64,000 nucleotides of DNA from JBFXIE01 sp050176255 (GTDB lineage Bacteria > Pseudomonadota > Gammaproteobacteria > Burkholderiales > Burkholderiaceae_C). The translations under genes and the position numbers were made by a program. The DNA lies in NCBI RefSeq assembly GCF_050176255.1, contig NZ_JBFXIE010000008.1; one strand, 5' to 3'. The notes under the pieces are model-generated. The model searched no databases. It had not been told where the DNA came from and worked only from the letters and a program-made list of their open reading frames with translations. Shown one piece after another: positions 1 through 8,758 of this stretch (within the stretch, counting starts at the first letter, position 1; each line of letters opens with the position of its first letter).

Positions 1-39
1 TCTTGAAAGGAGCCTTTTTTTGTTGTCCGTCCCGCCCGT

Positions 40-867
40 TCAGGGCTGGCTGTCCTGCCCCTGCCGGTGCTTGCGCGGGCGGCCCTGCAGCAGGCGGTCA
101 AACCATGCATTGGGCAGCGTCCGCAGCAGTCCGGCCGCCACGCCCATCTGCCAGGGGATCACGCGGTAGCTGGCCCCCGATGCGATGACCTGGAATGCGC
201 GCTCGGCAAAGTCTTCGGGGCGCATCAAAAAAGGCATCGGGTAGCGGTTTTGCCGTGTGAGCGGCGTGTCCACATAGCCCGGGCAGATCGTGACCACCCG
301 CACCCCGCTGCCGCGCAGCTCGCCGCGCAGGCTCTCGCAGTAGCTGATGACCGCAGCCTTGCTGGCGCAGTAGGCGCCATGCCCGGGCAAGCCGCGGATG
401 CCCGCCACACTGCCCATGCCCACCAGCCGCCCGCTGCCGCGCTGCACCATGGCGTTGATGAAGGGGTGAAAGGTGGCGGCCATGCCGAGGTTGTTGGTGG
501 CGTAGATGCGCGCCATGACGTCAAGGTCTGCGCGCTCGGCCGTGTCCACGCCGATGCTGATGCCCGCATTGGCGATCACCACGTCGGGCAGGCCCTGGCG
601 GCTCATGCAGGCCTGGCCTGCGGCAATGATGCTGTCGGTGTCGGCTACGTCTGCACTATATATTTGATAGCTGTCAGCGCTTATTTTGCGTGCGCTAGCC
701 CATGATTTGACTTCATCAACCCGTCGCGCCACCAGTGCCAGCCGCCAGCCGGCGCGGTGGTAACGCCAGGCCAGCGCCTGCCCTATGCCGCTGGATGCGC
801 CGGTGATGAAAACAAGGGGGAGGTCAAGCGGCGCCTGTGTATCCGGTGGGTGCAGGTGATTCGGCAC
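40..867 (-). CDS. SDR family NAD(P)-dependent oxidoreductase
   Basis: 275-residue classical short-chain dehydrogenase. The N-terminal cofactor motif TGASSGIG is near residue 22, the catalytic Ser lies in GMGSVAG and the Tyr/Lys pair in YCASK. The C-terminal half fits a Rossmann oxidoreductase; the substrate cannot be told from sequence. It starts with GTG, 11 bp after the lptC stop, so it is probably the last gene I can see of the kdsD-kdsC-lptC transcript, although it has no known LPS role. Residues around SWASARKISADSYQ correspond to an in-frame copy of the dispersed AGCGCTT repeat (about 665-700), placed between beta-2 and the acidic ADV segment. Confidence 0.85.
   Translation of the reverse strand: MPNHLHPPDTQAPLDLPLVFITGASSGIGQALAWRYHRAGWRLALVARRVDEVKSWASARKISADSYQIYSADVADTDSIIAAGQACMSRQGLPDVVIANAGISIGVDTAERADLDVMARIYATNNLGMAATFHPFINAMVQRGSGRLVGMGSVAGIRGLPGHGAYCASKAAVISYCESLRGELRGSGVRVVTICPGYVDTPLTRQNRYPMPFLMRPEDFAERAFQVIASGASYRVIPWQMGVAAGLLRTLPNAWFDRLLQGRPRKHRQGQDSQP
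665..700 (+). repeat. Dispersed AGCGCTT repeat, copy inside SDR gene
   Basis: Sequence TTGATAGCTGTCAGCGCTT matches the left half of the dispersed element; the right half has diverged. It lies antisense to the surrounding gene and does not break its frame. Confidence 0.5.
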
Positions 868-878
868 GGCCTGCGACT

Positions 879-1499
879 TCAGCGGCGCGCCGGCGCCGGC
901 ATCAGTGTGCCGCGCACGCGACCGCGCAGGTTCATGACCTGATCCAGGTTGTCGTAATCCATCTGGTCGGCCGTGAAGGTGTCGGCGCCGCGCCTGAGCG
1001 TGACGGGCTGGCTGGAGCGCACGCGTTCTTCGTTCACCCAGGCATGCAGGAACTCGCCGCGCAACTCCAGTCGTGGCAGAGGCTGGCCTTGCGTGCGCGC
1101 CACGGGTTCGCGGATGACGACGGCATTGCCAAAAAGCTGCACTTCGGTGCCGTCGGCATTGCTGATCGCGCGGTTGGCGGTGGCAGTGGTGACGCGCCCC
1201 TGCGCATTCACCGAGCGCATGCGCGCCTGGTCGATCTCCAGGGTGTCGGTGTCGGCAAAGTGCTGCACCAGCGCGCCCCTGATCTCGCTTTGCAGGCGCC
1301 CGGTGGCGTCAAAACTTTTGACGGCAAAGTCGCGCATGAAGTAGTCGGGCTCGTGGCCGACGATGCGCTCTTGCACCGGCTGCTGGGGCTTGGGCGCATT
1401 GCGCACCAGCCACCAGGTGCCCAGCGCCAGCAAACCCATGAGCACCACGGGCAGGTAGATGGTGAGGCGCTCCCACGCCTGTTGAAGGGATCGGTTCAT
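879..1499 (-). CDS. lptC: LPS export ABC transporter periplasmic protein LptC
   Basis: 206 residues from the ATG at 1499, which overlaps the kdsC stop by one base (TGATG). One N-terminal membrane anchor (about residues 13-32) is followed by a periplasmic LptC/OstA beta-jellyroll with the family phrases YFMRDFAVKSFD and RSSQPVTLRRG. LptC hands lipopolysaccharide from the LptB2FG transporter to LptA. An upstream in-frame start at 1559 would add 20 residues inside kdsC and is unlikely. lptA and lptB, often next to lptC, are not in the window; an SDR gene follows instead. Confidence 0.88.
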   Translation of the reverse strand: MNRSLQQAWERLTIYLPVVLMGLLALGTWWLVRNAPKPQQPVQERIVGHEPDYFMRDFAVKSFDATGRLQSEIRGALVQHFADTDTLEIDQARMRSVNAQGRVTTATANRAISNADGTEVQLFGNAVVIREPVARTQGQPLPRLELRGEFLHAWVNEERVRSSQPVTLRRGADTFTADQMDYDNLDQVMNLRGRVRGTLMPAPARR

Positions 1500-2068
1500 C
1501 AGGCGTGCTTTGCCAGCAGGCTGGCATAGCGCCCGCTGGCCACCAGCAGCAGGTCGCAAAACTCCCGCGCCGCACCAGCGCCGCCGGGCGCGGCGGTGAC
1601 ATGGTGCGCGATGGCACGGGCTTCGATATGCCCCTGGGCGGGCGCGCAGGCCAAGGCGGCGCGCCGCATCACGGCCAGGTCGGGCCAGTCGTCGCCCATA
1701 GCGGCGGCCTGCTGCCAGTCCAGGCCCAGCTCGGCCAGGATGGCCTCGGCCGCGGGGCGTTTGTCTTCGGTGCCAAAGCGCGCATGCGCCACGCCCAGGG
1801 CCTGCAGGCGCAGGCGCAGCGCGGGCGAGTCGCGGCCGGTGATGACGGCGGGCGTGATGCCGGCCTGCTGCAGCAGTTTGATGCCGTGGCCGTCCAGGGT
1901 GTTGAAGCGCTTGAGCGTTTCGCCGTGCTCCGAGAAGTACAGGCCGCCGTCGGTCAGCACGCCGTCCACGTCGAAGAACGCCACGCGCACGTCCTGCGCG
2001 CGCAGCAGCAGTGCGGGGTCGAACTGCTGCGCGGGCTGCAGCGGGGGCAAGTCGGTATGGGCCGTCAT
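1499..2068 (-). CDS. kdsC: 3-deoxy-D-manno-octulosonate 8-phosphate phosphatase KdsC
   Basis: 189-residue HAD-superfamily phosphatase that removes phosphate from Kdo-8-phosphate in the Kdo pathway for lipid A inner core. The nucleophile motif DVDGVLTDG is near residue 33, the Thr/Ser motif TGRDSPAL follows, then the Lys in EDKRPAAEA and the final acidic motif MGDDWPDL. There is no C2 cap, as in KdsC tetramers. It overlaps kdsD upstream and lptC downstream by single bases (TGATG), which implies translational coupling. Confidence 0.93.
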   Translation of the reverse strand: MTAHTDLPPLQPAQQFDPALLLRAQDVRVAFFDVDGVLTDGGLYFSEHGETLKRFNTLDGHGIKLLQQAGITPAVITGRDSPALRLRLQALGVAHARFGTEDKRPAAEAILAELGLDWQQAAAMGDDWPDLAVMRRAALACAPAQGHIEARAIAHHVTAAPGGAGAAREFCDLLLVASGRYASLLAKHA

Positions 2069-3069
2069 CAGATCACCTTGGCACGCATCAGGTCGCCGAT
2101 ATGCACCACGCCCACCAGCAGGCCCTGCGCGTCGGTGACCAGCACGCTGGTGATGGCATGGCGCTCCATGGCCTGGGCGGCGTCGGCGGCCAGGGCATCG
2201 GCCGCGATGGTGCGTGGCTGGGCGTGCATCAGGTCCTGGGCGCGCATGCCGCGCAGGTCTGCGCCGGCCTCGATGCGCCGGCGCAGGTCGCCGTCGGTGA
2301 AGATGCCCACGGGCCGGCCAGCTTCGTCCACCACGGCGGCGGCGCCCACGCCCTTGGCGCTCATCTCGCGCATCAGCGTGCTGAAGTCGGCCTGCGGCGG
2401 CACGCGCGGCACCTGGTCGCCGGTGCGCATCACGTCGCGCACATGGGTCAGCAGCTTGCGGCCCAGCGCGCCGCCGGGGTGCGAGCGCGCAAAGTCCTCG
2501 GGCCGAAAGCCCCGCGCATCCAGCAGGGCCACGGCCAGAGCGTCGCCCATGGCCAGTTGCGTCGTGGTGCTGGTGGTGGGCGCCAGGTTCAGCGGGCAGG
2601 CTTCGCGTTGCACGCTGCAGTCCAGCACCAGATCGGCATAGCGCGCCAGCGTGGACTGCAGGCCGCCGGTCATGGCAATCAGGGGCACGCCCTGGCGCTT
2701 GAGCATGGGCAGCAGCACGGTGATTTCGCTGCTCTCGCCGCTGTTGGACAGGGCCAGCAGCAGATCGACGCCGGTCACCATGCCCAGGTCGCCGTGGCTG
2801 GCCTCGGCCGGGTGCACAAAGAAAGACGGCGTGCCGGTGGAGGCCAGCGTGGCGGCGATCTTGCGCCCCACATGGCCGCTCTTGCCCATGCCCATGACGA
2901 CCACGCGGCCCGGCGTGGCCAGGATGCGCTGCACGGCCTGCACGAAACTGTCGCCCAGCCGTGCGGCCATGTGCTGCAGCGCTTCGGCCTCAATGTGGAC
3001 GGTCTCGCGGCCCAGGCGCAGGGCCTGCTCGGCATCGAAAGGCGAGGTGGGAGCGAAAGCGTGGGGCAT
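2068..3069 (-). CDS. kdsD: D-arabinose 5-phosphate isomerase KdsD (SIS + 2 CBS)
   Basis: 333 residues. An N-terminal SIS sugar-isomerase domain (about 45-180; GMGKSGHVGRKIAATLAS, HPAEASHGDLGM, SNSGESSE) is followed by two CBS domains (about 215-330; VPPQADFSTLM, FTDGDLRRRIE). It converts ribulose-5-phosphate to arabinose-5-phosphate, the first committed step to Kdo. It is the first gene of a tightly overlapping kdsD-kdsC-lptC unit, and 48 bp separate its start from the divergent antiporter gene. Confidence 0.93.
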   Translation of the reverse strand: MPHAFAPTSPFDAEQALRLGRETVHIEAEALQHMAARLGDSFVQAVQRILATPGRVVVMGMGKSGHVGRKIAATLASTGTPSFFVHPAEASHGDLGMVTGVDLLLALSNSGESSEITVLLPMLKRQGVPLIAMTGGLQSTLARYADLVLDCSVQREACPLNLAPTTSTTTQLAMGDALAVALLDARGFRPEDFARSHPGGALGRKLLTHVRDVMRTGDQVPRVPPQADFSTLMREMSAKGVGAAAVVDEAGRPVGIFTDGDLRRRIEAGADLRGMRAQDLMHAQPRTIAADALAADAAQAMERHAITSVLVTDAQGLLVGVVHIGDLMRAKVI

Positions 3070-3117
3070 CGCAAGATTCTATCGGCCGCCCCGGCTGCCG
3101 CTGGGCTACGATGAAAC

Positions 3118-5103
3118 ATGTCCTCGCTTGCATTGACTTTGCTGTATCTGCTGGCCGCGGTGCTGGGCGTGGTGGCCTGCCGCAGCCTGCGGCTGCCGCC
3201 CATGATGGGCTACCTGGCCGCGGGCATCCTCATCGGCCCGCATGCGCTGGCGCTCACGCAAAACTCCGAAGCCGTGCGCCATCTGGGCGAATTCGGCGTG
3301 GTGTTTCTCATGTTCACCATCGGGCTGGAGTTCAACCTGCCCAAGCTGCGGGCCATGCGCCGCCATGTGTTCGGGCTGGGGCTGCTGCAGGTGATGGCGT
3401 GCATGGCGGCCTTCACCGTCGGGCTGCTGGTGCTGGCGCGGCTGATGGGCGGTGTCTGGGACATGGGCTGGCAGACGGCGCTGGCACTGGGCGGCACGCT
3501 GGCCATGAGCAGCACGGCGATTGTGGTCAAGCTGATGGCCGAGCGCGGCGAGCTGGAGACCGAGCACGGCCGGCGCGTGCTGGGCATTTTGCTGTTTCAG
3601 GACCTGGCGGTGGTGCCCCTGCTGGTGCTGGTGCCCGCGCTGGGCTCGTCGCCCGACCGGCTTTTGACCGCCCTGGGCCTGGCGCTGCTCAAGGCAGCGT
3701 TGCTGGTGGGCCTGCTGCTGTCGGGCGGGCAGCGCGTGATGCGCTGGTGGCTCACCCAGGTGGCGCGGCGCAAGAGCGACGAGCTGTTCATGCTCAACCT
3801 GCTGCTGGTCACGCTGGGGCTGGCCTGGCTGACCGAGCTGGCCGGGCTGAGTCTGGCGCTGGGCGCCTTCATTGCCGGCGTGCTGGTGTCCGAGACCGAA
3901 TACCGCCACCAGGTGGGCACGGACATCCGCCCGTTCCACGACGTGCTGCTGGGGCTGTTCTTCATCACCGTGGGCATGATGCTGGACTGGCACATCCTGC
4001 TGGATCACTGGGCCCTGGTGCTGGTGCTGCTGGCGGTGCCGTTGTTGGTCAAGACCGTCATCATCGTCGCACTGGCGCATGGCCTGGGGGCTACGGCCGG
4101 GGTGTCGCTGCGCACGGCGCTGTATGTGGCGCAGGCGGGCGAGTTCGGCTTCGTGCTGCTGGCGCTGATGCAGACCCACGGCCTGCTGCAGCCCGCGCTG
4201 ATGAACCCGGTGCTGGTGGCCATGGTGCTGTCCATGCTGGCCACGCCGTTCTTGATTCAGTACAGCAACCGCATCGTCATGAAGCTGGTGGCCAGCGACT
4301 GGTTGCAGCAGTCGCTGCAGGTGACCAGCATTGCGCGGCAAGCCATCAACACCAGCGGCCATGTGCTGATCTGCGGCTACGGCCGTTGCGGTCAGAACCT
4401 GGCGCGCATGCTCGAGCGCGAGGGCATCCCCTACATGGCGCTGGACCTGGACCCCGACCGGGTGCGCCAGGCCGCTGCCGCAGGAGACTCGGTGGTGTTT
4501 GGCGACGCCACGCGGGTGCAGGCGCTCAAGGCCGCGGGCCTGGTGCGGGCTGCCGCAGTGGCTGTCACCTACCTGGACACGCCGGCCGCTCTCAAGGTGC
4601 TGGCCCACGCGCGTGCGCAGGCGCCCCATGTGCCGGTGGTGGTGCGCACGCAGGATGACCTGCACCTGGACAAGCTGCTGGCCGCCGGCGCCACCGAGGT
4701 CGTGCCCGAGGCCATCGAGGGCTCGCTGATGCTGGCCGGCCATGCCCTGGCCCTGGTGGGCGTGCCCATGCGCCGCGTGCTGCGTCTGGTGCAAGACCAG
4801 CGCGAAGCGCGCTACGGCCTGCTGCGCGGCTACTTTCATGGTGCCGACGACGACACGGTGGCCGAGCGCGACCAGCAGCGCCTGTACTCCATCACCCTGC
4901 CCCCGGGCGCCGCCGCGGTGGGCGGCAGCCCCTCTGATCAGCCCCTGCGCGCCATGGGCGTGCGGCTGGTCAACGTGCGCCGCGCCAGCGGCCACCGGGG
5001 CGCCGCCGACGATGCCGCCGTGCTGGCAGAGGGCGACACCCTGGTGCTTTGCGGCCACCCCGCAGCGCTCAGCCTGGCCGAAGAGAAACTGCTGCGCGGC
5101 TGA
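3118..5103 (+). CDS. CPA2 family monovalent cation:proton antiporter (KefB/YbaL-like)
   Basis: 661 residues. Residues 1-385 are a Na+/H+-exchanger-type membrane domain with about 12-13 hydrophobic helices; phrases such as GEFGVVFLMFTIGLEF and LALGGTLAMSSTAIVVKLM are typical of CPA2. Residues about 415-530 are a TrkA-N/RCK Rossmann domain (CGYGRCGQNLARMLE, FGDATRVQALKAAGL), and a TrkA-C domain ends the protein. It probably exchanges K+ or Na+ for protons under nucleotide control. Its position divergent from kdsD is common in beta- and gammaproteobacteria. The exact ion cannot be read from sequence. Confidence 0.85.
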   Translation: MSSLALTLLYLLAAVLGVVACRSLRLPPMMGYLAAGILIGPHALALTQNSEAVRHLGEFGVVFLMFTIGLEFNLPKLRAMRRHVFGLGLLQVMACMAAFTVGLLVLARLMGGVWDMGWQTALALGGTLAMSSTAIVVKLMAERGELETEHGRRVLGILLFQDLAVVPLLVLVPALGSSPDRLLTALGLALLKAALLVGLLLSGGQRVMRWWLTQVARRKSDELFMLNLLLVTLGLAWLTELAGLSLALGAFIAGVLVSETEYRHQVGTDIRPFHDVLLGLFFITVGMMLDWHILLDHWALVLVLLAVPLLVKTVIIVALAHGLGATAGVSLRTALYVAQAGEFGFVLLALMQTHGLLQPALMNPVLVAMVLSMLATPFLIQYSNRIVMKLVASDWLQQSLQVTSIARQAINTSGHVLICGYGRCGQNLARMLEREGIPYMALDLDPDRVRQAAAAGDSVVFGDATRVQALKAAGLVRAAAVAVTYLDTPAALKVLAHARAQAPHVPVVVRTQDDLHLDKLLAAGATEVVPEAIEGSLMLAGHALALVGVPMRRVLRLVQDQREARYGLLRGYFHGADDDTVAERDQQRLYSITLPPGAAAVGGSPSDQPLRAMGVRLVNVRRASGHRGAADDAAVLAEGDTLVLCGHPAALSLAEEKLLRG

Positions 5104-5135
5104 TTACACTGGCTGCTCACGACAGACCACCGCCT

Positions 5136-5681
5136 ATGCCCAGCCTCAGCGTCACCGACTATCTGCGTCAGCACATCCGCACCGTGCCCGACTGGCCGGC
5201 CCCGGGCGTGCAGTTTCGCGACATCACTCCCCTGCTGCAAAACCCGAAGGTGTTTCGCGTCCTGATCGACGCCTTCGTGCATCGCTACATGGATGGCGCC
5301 CTGCGCCCCGATGTGGTGGCGGGGCTGGACGCGCGCGGCTTCATCATCGGCGCCGTGGTGGCGTATGAGCTCAATGTCGGCTTCGTGCCTATCCGCAAAA
5401 AGGGCAAGCTGCCCTTCACCACCATTGAGGAAACCTACGAGCTGGAATACGGCAGCGCCACGGTACAGCTGCACGCCGACGCCGTCCAGCCGGGAGACCG
5501 CGTGCTGCTCATCGACGACCTGATAGCCACTGGCGGCACCATGATGGCGGGCAAGAAGCTGCTCGAAAAGCTGGGCGCCCGCGTTCTGGAGGGTGCCGCC
5601 ATCGTTGACTTGCCCCAGCTGGGTGGCTCGGCACGCCTGCGCGCCAGCGGCCTGCAACTGTTCACGCTGATGGATTTTTGA
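5136..5681 (+). CDS. apt: Adenine phosphoribosyltransferase
   Basis: 181 residues from the ATG at 5136 (MPSLSVTDYL). Type I PRTase converting adenine and PRPP to AMP in purine salvage. The PRPP-binding loop is VLLIDDLIATGGT near residue 126; family motifs PGVQFRDITPLL and GLDARGFI are also present. It starts 32 bp after the antiporter stop, so it may be co-transcribed. An earlier frame start at 5049 lies inside the antiporter gene and is not needed. Confidence 0.93.
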   Translation: MPSLSVTDYLRQHIRTVPDWPAPGVQFRDITPLLQNPKVFRVLIDAFVHRYMDGALRPDVVAGLDARGFIIGAVVAYELNVGFVPIRKKGKLPFTTIEETYELEYGSATVQLHADAVQPGDRVLLIDDLIATGGTMMAGKKLLEKLGARVLEGAAIVDLPQLGGSARLRASGLQLFTLMDF

Positions 5682-5735
5682 CGTCCAACGGCGGCGGTCT
5701 GATCGCCAGGCCAGGCCGCCGCCGACCATCCAGGG

Positions 5736-6617
5736 TCAGCGCAGTTCGCCGTACTGCGTGGTGCTCAGGTCGGGGGCGGGTGAGTTCTGGCCGGGGATCA
5801 CCGTATCCTCGAAGCCGTGCATCAAGGGGTTTCGTGTGAGCAGCGGGCCGCTGCGCGTGGCAACCCCGGGTGCGAGTGGCGCAGCCGCTGACTGGGCTGC
5901 AGCGCCAGCCAGGGCTTCCTTGAAGGCGGCCACCTCGTCGGCCTCGATGGGCTCGAAACGTGGCGTGGGGCGCGGCGCCGGAGCCGGCGGCAGCAGGGGC
6001 GCAGGGCGCGACACCGGATCGCCCAGGCGGGCGGCCAGGGGCCGGGGTGCAGCGGCAATATGTGCCGGCGCGGTTGTAGGCGCCGAGGCTGGCGCCCGCG
6101 GTGGCTGCGTGTGCTGCGGCGCGGCCGCCGATGACATGGGACGCGCGTGCGCGGCGCTTGCAATCTGGTCGTTGGTGCGCCAGTACACGGCCTGCACCAG
6201 TATGTCGTGGCGCGACTTGGCTGCCTGGGTGATCAGGGCCTCGATCTCGGCCAGGCGCGCGATGTCGTTGGCGTATTCGGGGGCCAGATCCATCATCACC
6301 AGAAACTGCGCGCCCCGCTGATCCAGAGAAAGCACCTTGAATTTGTAGCCTGCCGACAGCACGCCGGCGCGCACCATCGCATCGCGCACCACGGTGTACA
6401 GCAGCTCGCGCCGCTCCATGCGCTCATTCTTGCGCTCGGTCTCCTGGTCGCGCGTCGTTGGCTGATGGGCAAGGGGCTTACTGTTGCGTGCCTGTGGCGC
6501 AGGCGCAGGCGCAGGCGCAGCGCTGCCTGCATGCGGGCGCGCAGGGGTACCGGGGGCCCGGCGCGGCGCCTGCGCCCGGGGTTTGAATGTGTGAGTGAAC
6601 CAGCTGAACAACGACAT
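5736..6617 (-). CDS. Ala/Pro-rich protein of unknown function
   Basis: 293 residues, not recognised. The N-terminus (MSLFSWFTHTFK) leads into about 50 residues rich in Ala, Pro and Arg. A compact predicted domain of about 85 residues follows (about 65-150: RRELLYTVVRDAMVRAG, QFLVMMDLAPEYANDI, VYWRTND), then a long Ala/Pro/Thr-rich tail ending TQYGELR. There is no signal peptide or membrane helix. The ordered centre between low-complexity arms suggests a scaffold or localised protein, but that is inference. It is convergent with apt and lies downstream of the cyclic-nucleotide-binding gene across an 88-bp gap containing a perfect palindrome. Confidence 0.65.
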   Translation of the reverse strand: MSLFSWFTHTFKPRAQAPRRAPGTPARPHAGSAAPAPAPAPQARNSKPLAHQPTTRDQETERKNERMERRELLYTVVRDAMVRAGVLSAGYKFKVLSLDQRGAQFLVMMDLAPEYANDIARLAEIEALITQAAKSRHDILVQAVYWRTNDQIASAAHARPMSSAAAPQHTQPPRAPASAPTTAPAHIAAAPRPLAARLGDPVSRPAPLLPPAPAPRPTPRFEPIEADEVAAFKEALAGAAAQSAAAPLAPGVATRSGPLLTRNPLMHGFEDTVIPGQNSPAPDLSTTQYGELR

Positions 6618-6671
6618 GCGATGCTTTCACGCAAGAGTGCAAAATTGACGCGCAGCTTACTGCACACGCCA

Positions 6672-6685
6672 GTCACCTAGGTGAC
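6672..6685. other. 14-bp perfect palindrome GTCACCTAGGTGAC
   Basis: GTCACCT/AGGTGAC with no spacer, in the 88-bp gap upstream of the Ala/Pro-rich protein gene. It is a plausible dimer-binding operator for the minus-strand gene starting at 6617. The factor is unknown; chance occurrence is possible. Confidence 0.3.
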
Positions 6686-6705
6686 ACTGCCCGGCGTACT
6701 GGCGA

Positions 6706-7197
6706 TCAGGTTGCTGCGACGCGCCGGCGGCGGTTGCCCAGGCGCTTGGCCAGCACCGCGCCAGCGGCCATGGTCAGCTGCAGCGCCACCGTCGGCTGGC
6801 GGTTGGATAGCTCGGCAAAGCGCAGTGCCGGCAGCGCCCACAGCTTGCTGTGCACACCGGCCTGCACCGTGGCGCTGCGGGGACGGTGGGAAAAAAACGC
6901 ACCCTCGCCCAACACCGAGCCCGGTGCCACCATCGCCATGCGCAGCCGCTGCTTTTCGTCCTCGTAGTGCACGGTCATGCTGCCGCTTTCCAGCAGGTAC
7001 AGGGTGCGGTCCACCGTGCCTTGGGCAAACAGCACCTGCCCGGCCGCCAAATTGACGGGCAGCAGGTAGGCAGACAGCAGATCCCACTGCTGCGGCGTGA
7101 GCAGGTTGTTCATGCTGTCGTCGGCGGTGGCCTGCGTGATGGCCTGGATCAACCCCGTCAGATCGGCCTGGGCGGAAGGATTGGGAATGGCATTCAT
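6706..7197 (-). CDS. Stand-alone cyclic nucleotide-binding domain protein
   Basis: 163 residues from the ATG at 7197 (MNAIPNPSAQ), which has a purine-rich TTGGCAGG just upstream; an alternative start at 7248 adds 17 residues. The core is a Crp/CAP-type cNMP-binding beta-roll (about 35-140: LPVNLAAGQVLFAQGT, YLLESGSMTVHY, PGSVLGEGAFF, RPRSATVQA). The protein ends after the C-helix in a basic tail (RLGNRRRRVAAT), with no room for the usual DNA-binding helix-turn-helix. It is therefore probably a sensor that acts on a partner rather than a transcription factor. It sits between mnmE and the Ala/Pro-rich protein gene, all on the minus strand. Confidence 0.75.
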   Translation of the reverse strand: MNAIPNPSAQADLTGLIQAITQATADDSMNNLLTPQQWDLLSAYLLPVNLAAGQVLFAQGTVDRTLYLLESGSMTVHYEDEKQRLRMAMVAPGSVLGEGAFFSHRPRSATVQAGVHSKLWALPALRFAELSNRQPTVALQLTMAAGAVLAKRLGNRRRRVAAT

Positions 7198-7290
7198 GGC
7201 CTGCCAAGGTAACCCGCGCCCGGGTTGCGCACAAGCGTGCATTACCACTTCTTACACCTGACCTCCCTTTCGATGGGCGGCGGCCAGGCG

Positions 7291-8691
7291 TTACTTGCCG
7301 ATGCAAAAGCTTGAAAAAATCACGCCCAGCAGGTCGTCTGCACCAAACTCGCCGGTGATGGTGTTGAGCGCGTTCTGCGCCAGGCGCAGCTCCTCAGCCA
7401 GCAGATCCAGCGCGGGGCCGTCGCTGCTCAGTTGCGCAGCAGCCTGTACCAGGTGTTCGTCCACGGCGCGCAGCGCCGCGATGTGGCGGGCGCGGGCGAT
7501 GTAAACCCCCTCGGCAGCGGGTTGCCAGCCCGCCAGCGTCAGCAGCCGGCGGCGCAGCGCGTCCAGCCCTTCGCCGGTGCGTGCGGACAGGCGTAGCGCG
7601 TCGGGGGCAGCGAAGGGGCCCGATCCAACGGCCGGCGAGGCGGCGTCAGCCTTGTTCCACACATCGAGCACGGGCACGCCCTGGGGCAGCTTGTGCGCCA
7701 AAGTGCGTGCGATGTCCGCGTCCGCGGCGATGTAGTCGAAGGCATCGGCACGCGTCAGGTCGTGCAGAAACAGCACTGCGTCGGCCCCAGCGATCTCGTC
7801 CCAGGCGCGGGTGATGCCAATGCGCTCGACCTCGTCGCAGCTGTCGCGCAGGCCGGCGGTGTCGATCACATGCAGCGGCACGCCCTCGATCTGGATGGTC
7901 TGCTGCACCTTGTCGCGCGTGGTGCCGGCAATGGGGGTGACGATGGCCAGCTCTGCGCCCGCCAGGGCGTTGAGCAGCGAGCTCTTGCCCGCGTTGGGCT
8001 GGCCCGCGATCACCACCTTGATGCCCTCGCGCAGCAGCGCGCCCTGGCTGGCCCGCTGCATCACGCGGGTCAGCGATTGCTGCAAGTTTGATAGCTGTCC
8101 GCGCGCGTCTGCCTTGCGCAGGAAGTCGATTTCTTCCTCAGGAAAGTCCAGCGTGGCCTCCACCAGCATGCGCAGGTGCACCAGCGCGTCGCGCAGGCTG
8201 TGCACTTCCTGCGAGAACGCGCCCGACAGCGAGCGGCCGGCGCTGCGTGCGGCCGCGGCGGTAGAGGCGTCGATCAGGTCGGCAATGGCCTCGGCCTGGG
8301 CCAGGTCGATCTTGTCGTTGAGAAAGGCGCGCCGGGTGAACTCGCCGGGCTCTGCCAGGCGCAGGCGCGGCAGCACGCCCTGCGCCGCCTCCAGGCAGCG
8401 CGCCAGCAGCAGCTGCAGCACCACGGGGCCGCCGTGGGCTTGCAGCTCCAGCACGTCTTCGCCGGTGTAGCTGTGCGGCGCAGGAAAGAACAGCGCCAAG
8501 CCCTGGTCGATGGCCTGCCCGCTGGCATCGGGAAACGGCAGGTAGTGCGCGTGGCGCGCCTGCAGATCGCGCCCCAGCAGGCTGCGCACGAAGGGCGCCA
8601 GCCCCTGGCCCGAGATGCGCACGATGCCCACGGCCCCGCGCCCGGGGGCGGTGGCGATGGCGGCGATCGGGTCATGGTGGGCAGTGTTCAT
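7291..8691 (-). CDS. mnmE: tRNA uridine-5-carboxymethylaminomethyl modification GTPase MnmE
   Basis: 466 residues. The N-terminal formyl-THF-binding domain (APGRGAVGIVRISG) and helical domain surround a Ras-like G domain with P-loop GQPNAGKSSLLN (about residue 224), the GTTRDK switch and G4 motif NKAD. The protein ends in CIGK, the C-terminal Cys loop of the family. With MnmG it modifies U34 of certain tRNAs. It is the distal gene of the rpmH-rnpA-yidD-yidC-mnmE order typical of proteobacteria, but a good terminator separates it from yidC. A weak copy of the dispersed repeat may lie in frame near 8088-8110. Confidence 0.95.
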   Translation of the reverse strand: MNTAHHDPIAAIATAPGRGAVGIVRISGQGLAPFVRSLLGRDLQARHAHYLPFPDASGQAIDQGLALFFPAPHSYTGEDVLELQAHGGPVVLQLLLARCLEAAQGVLPRLRLAEPGEFTRRAFLNDKIDLAQAEAIADLIDASTAAAARSAGRSLSGAFSQEVHSLRDALVHLRMLVEATLDFPEEEIDFLRKADARGQLSNLQQSLTRVMQRASQGALLREGIKVVIAGQPNAGKSSLLNALAGAELAIVTPIAGTTRDKVQQTIQIEGVPLHVIDTAGLRDSCDEVERIGITRAWDEIAGADAVLFLHDLTRADAFDYIAADADIARTLAHKLPQGVPVLDVWNKADAASPAVGSGPFAAPDALRLSARTGEGLDALRRRLLTLAGWQPAAEGVYIARARHIAALRAVDEHLVQAAAQLSSDGPALDLLAEELRLAQNALNTITGEFGADDLLGVIFSSFCIGK

Positions 8692-8710
8692 GGTGGGATG
8701 GCCGTGGTGG

Positions 8711-8743
8711 CAGAAAACACAACGGCCACTTGCGTGGCCGTTG
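8711..8743 (-). terminator. Rho-independent terminator after yidC
   Basis: A 10-bp perfect stem (CAACGGCCAC / GTGGCCGTTG, 8720-8743) with a 4-nt loop is followed on the minus strand by TGTTTTCT. It lies between the yidC stop and the mnmE start, so it should end or attenuate the rpmH-yidC transcript before mnmE. Confidence 0.65.
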
Positions 8744-8758
8744 CGGGGATGGGGCGCC

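Noticed and set aside
3106..5058. 650-codon minus-strand frame opposite the antiporter
   Set aside because: His/Gln-rich low-complexity product typical of antisense GC-rich frames; the antiporter is clearly the gene.
5690..5730. GC-rich inverted repeat between apt and the convergent gene as a bidirectional terminator
   Set aside because: Arms GGCGGCGG/CCGCCGCC are separated by a long loop and lack T-tracts on either strand.
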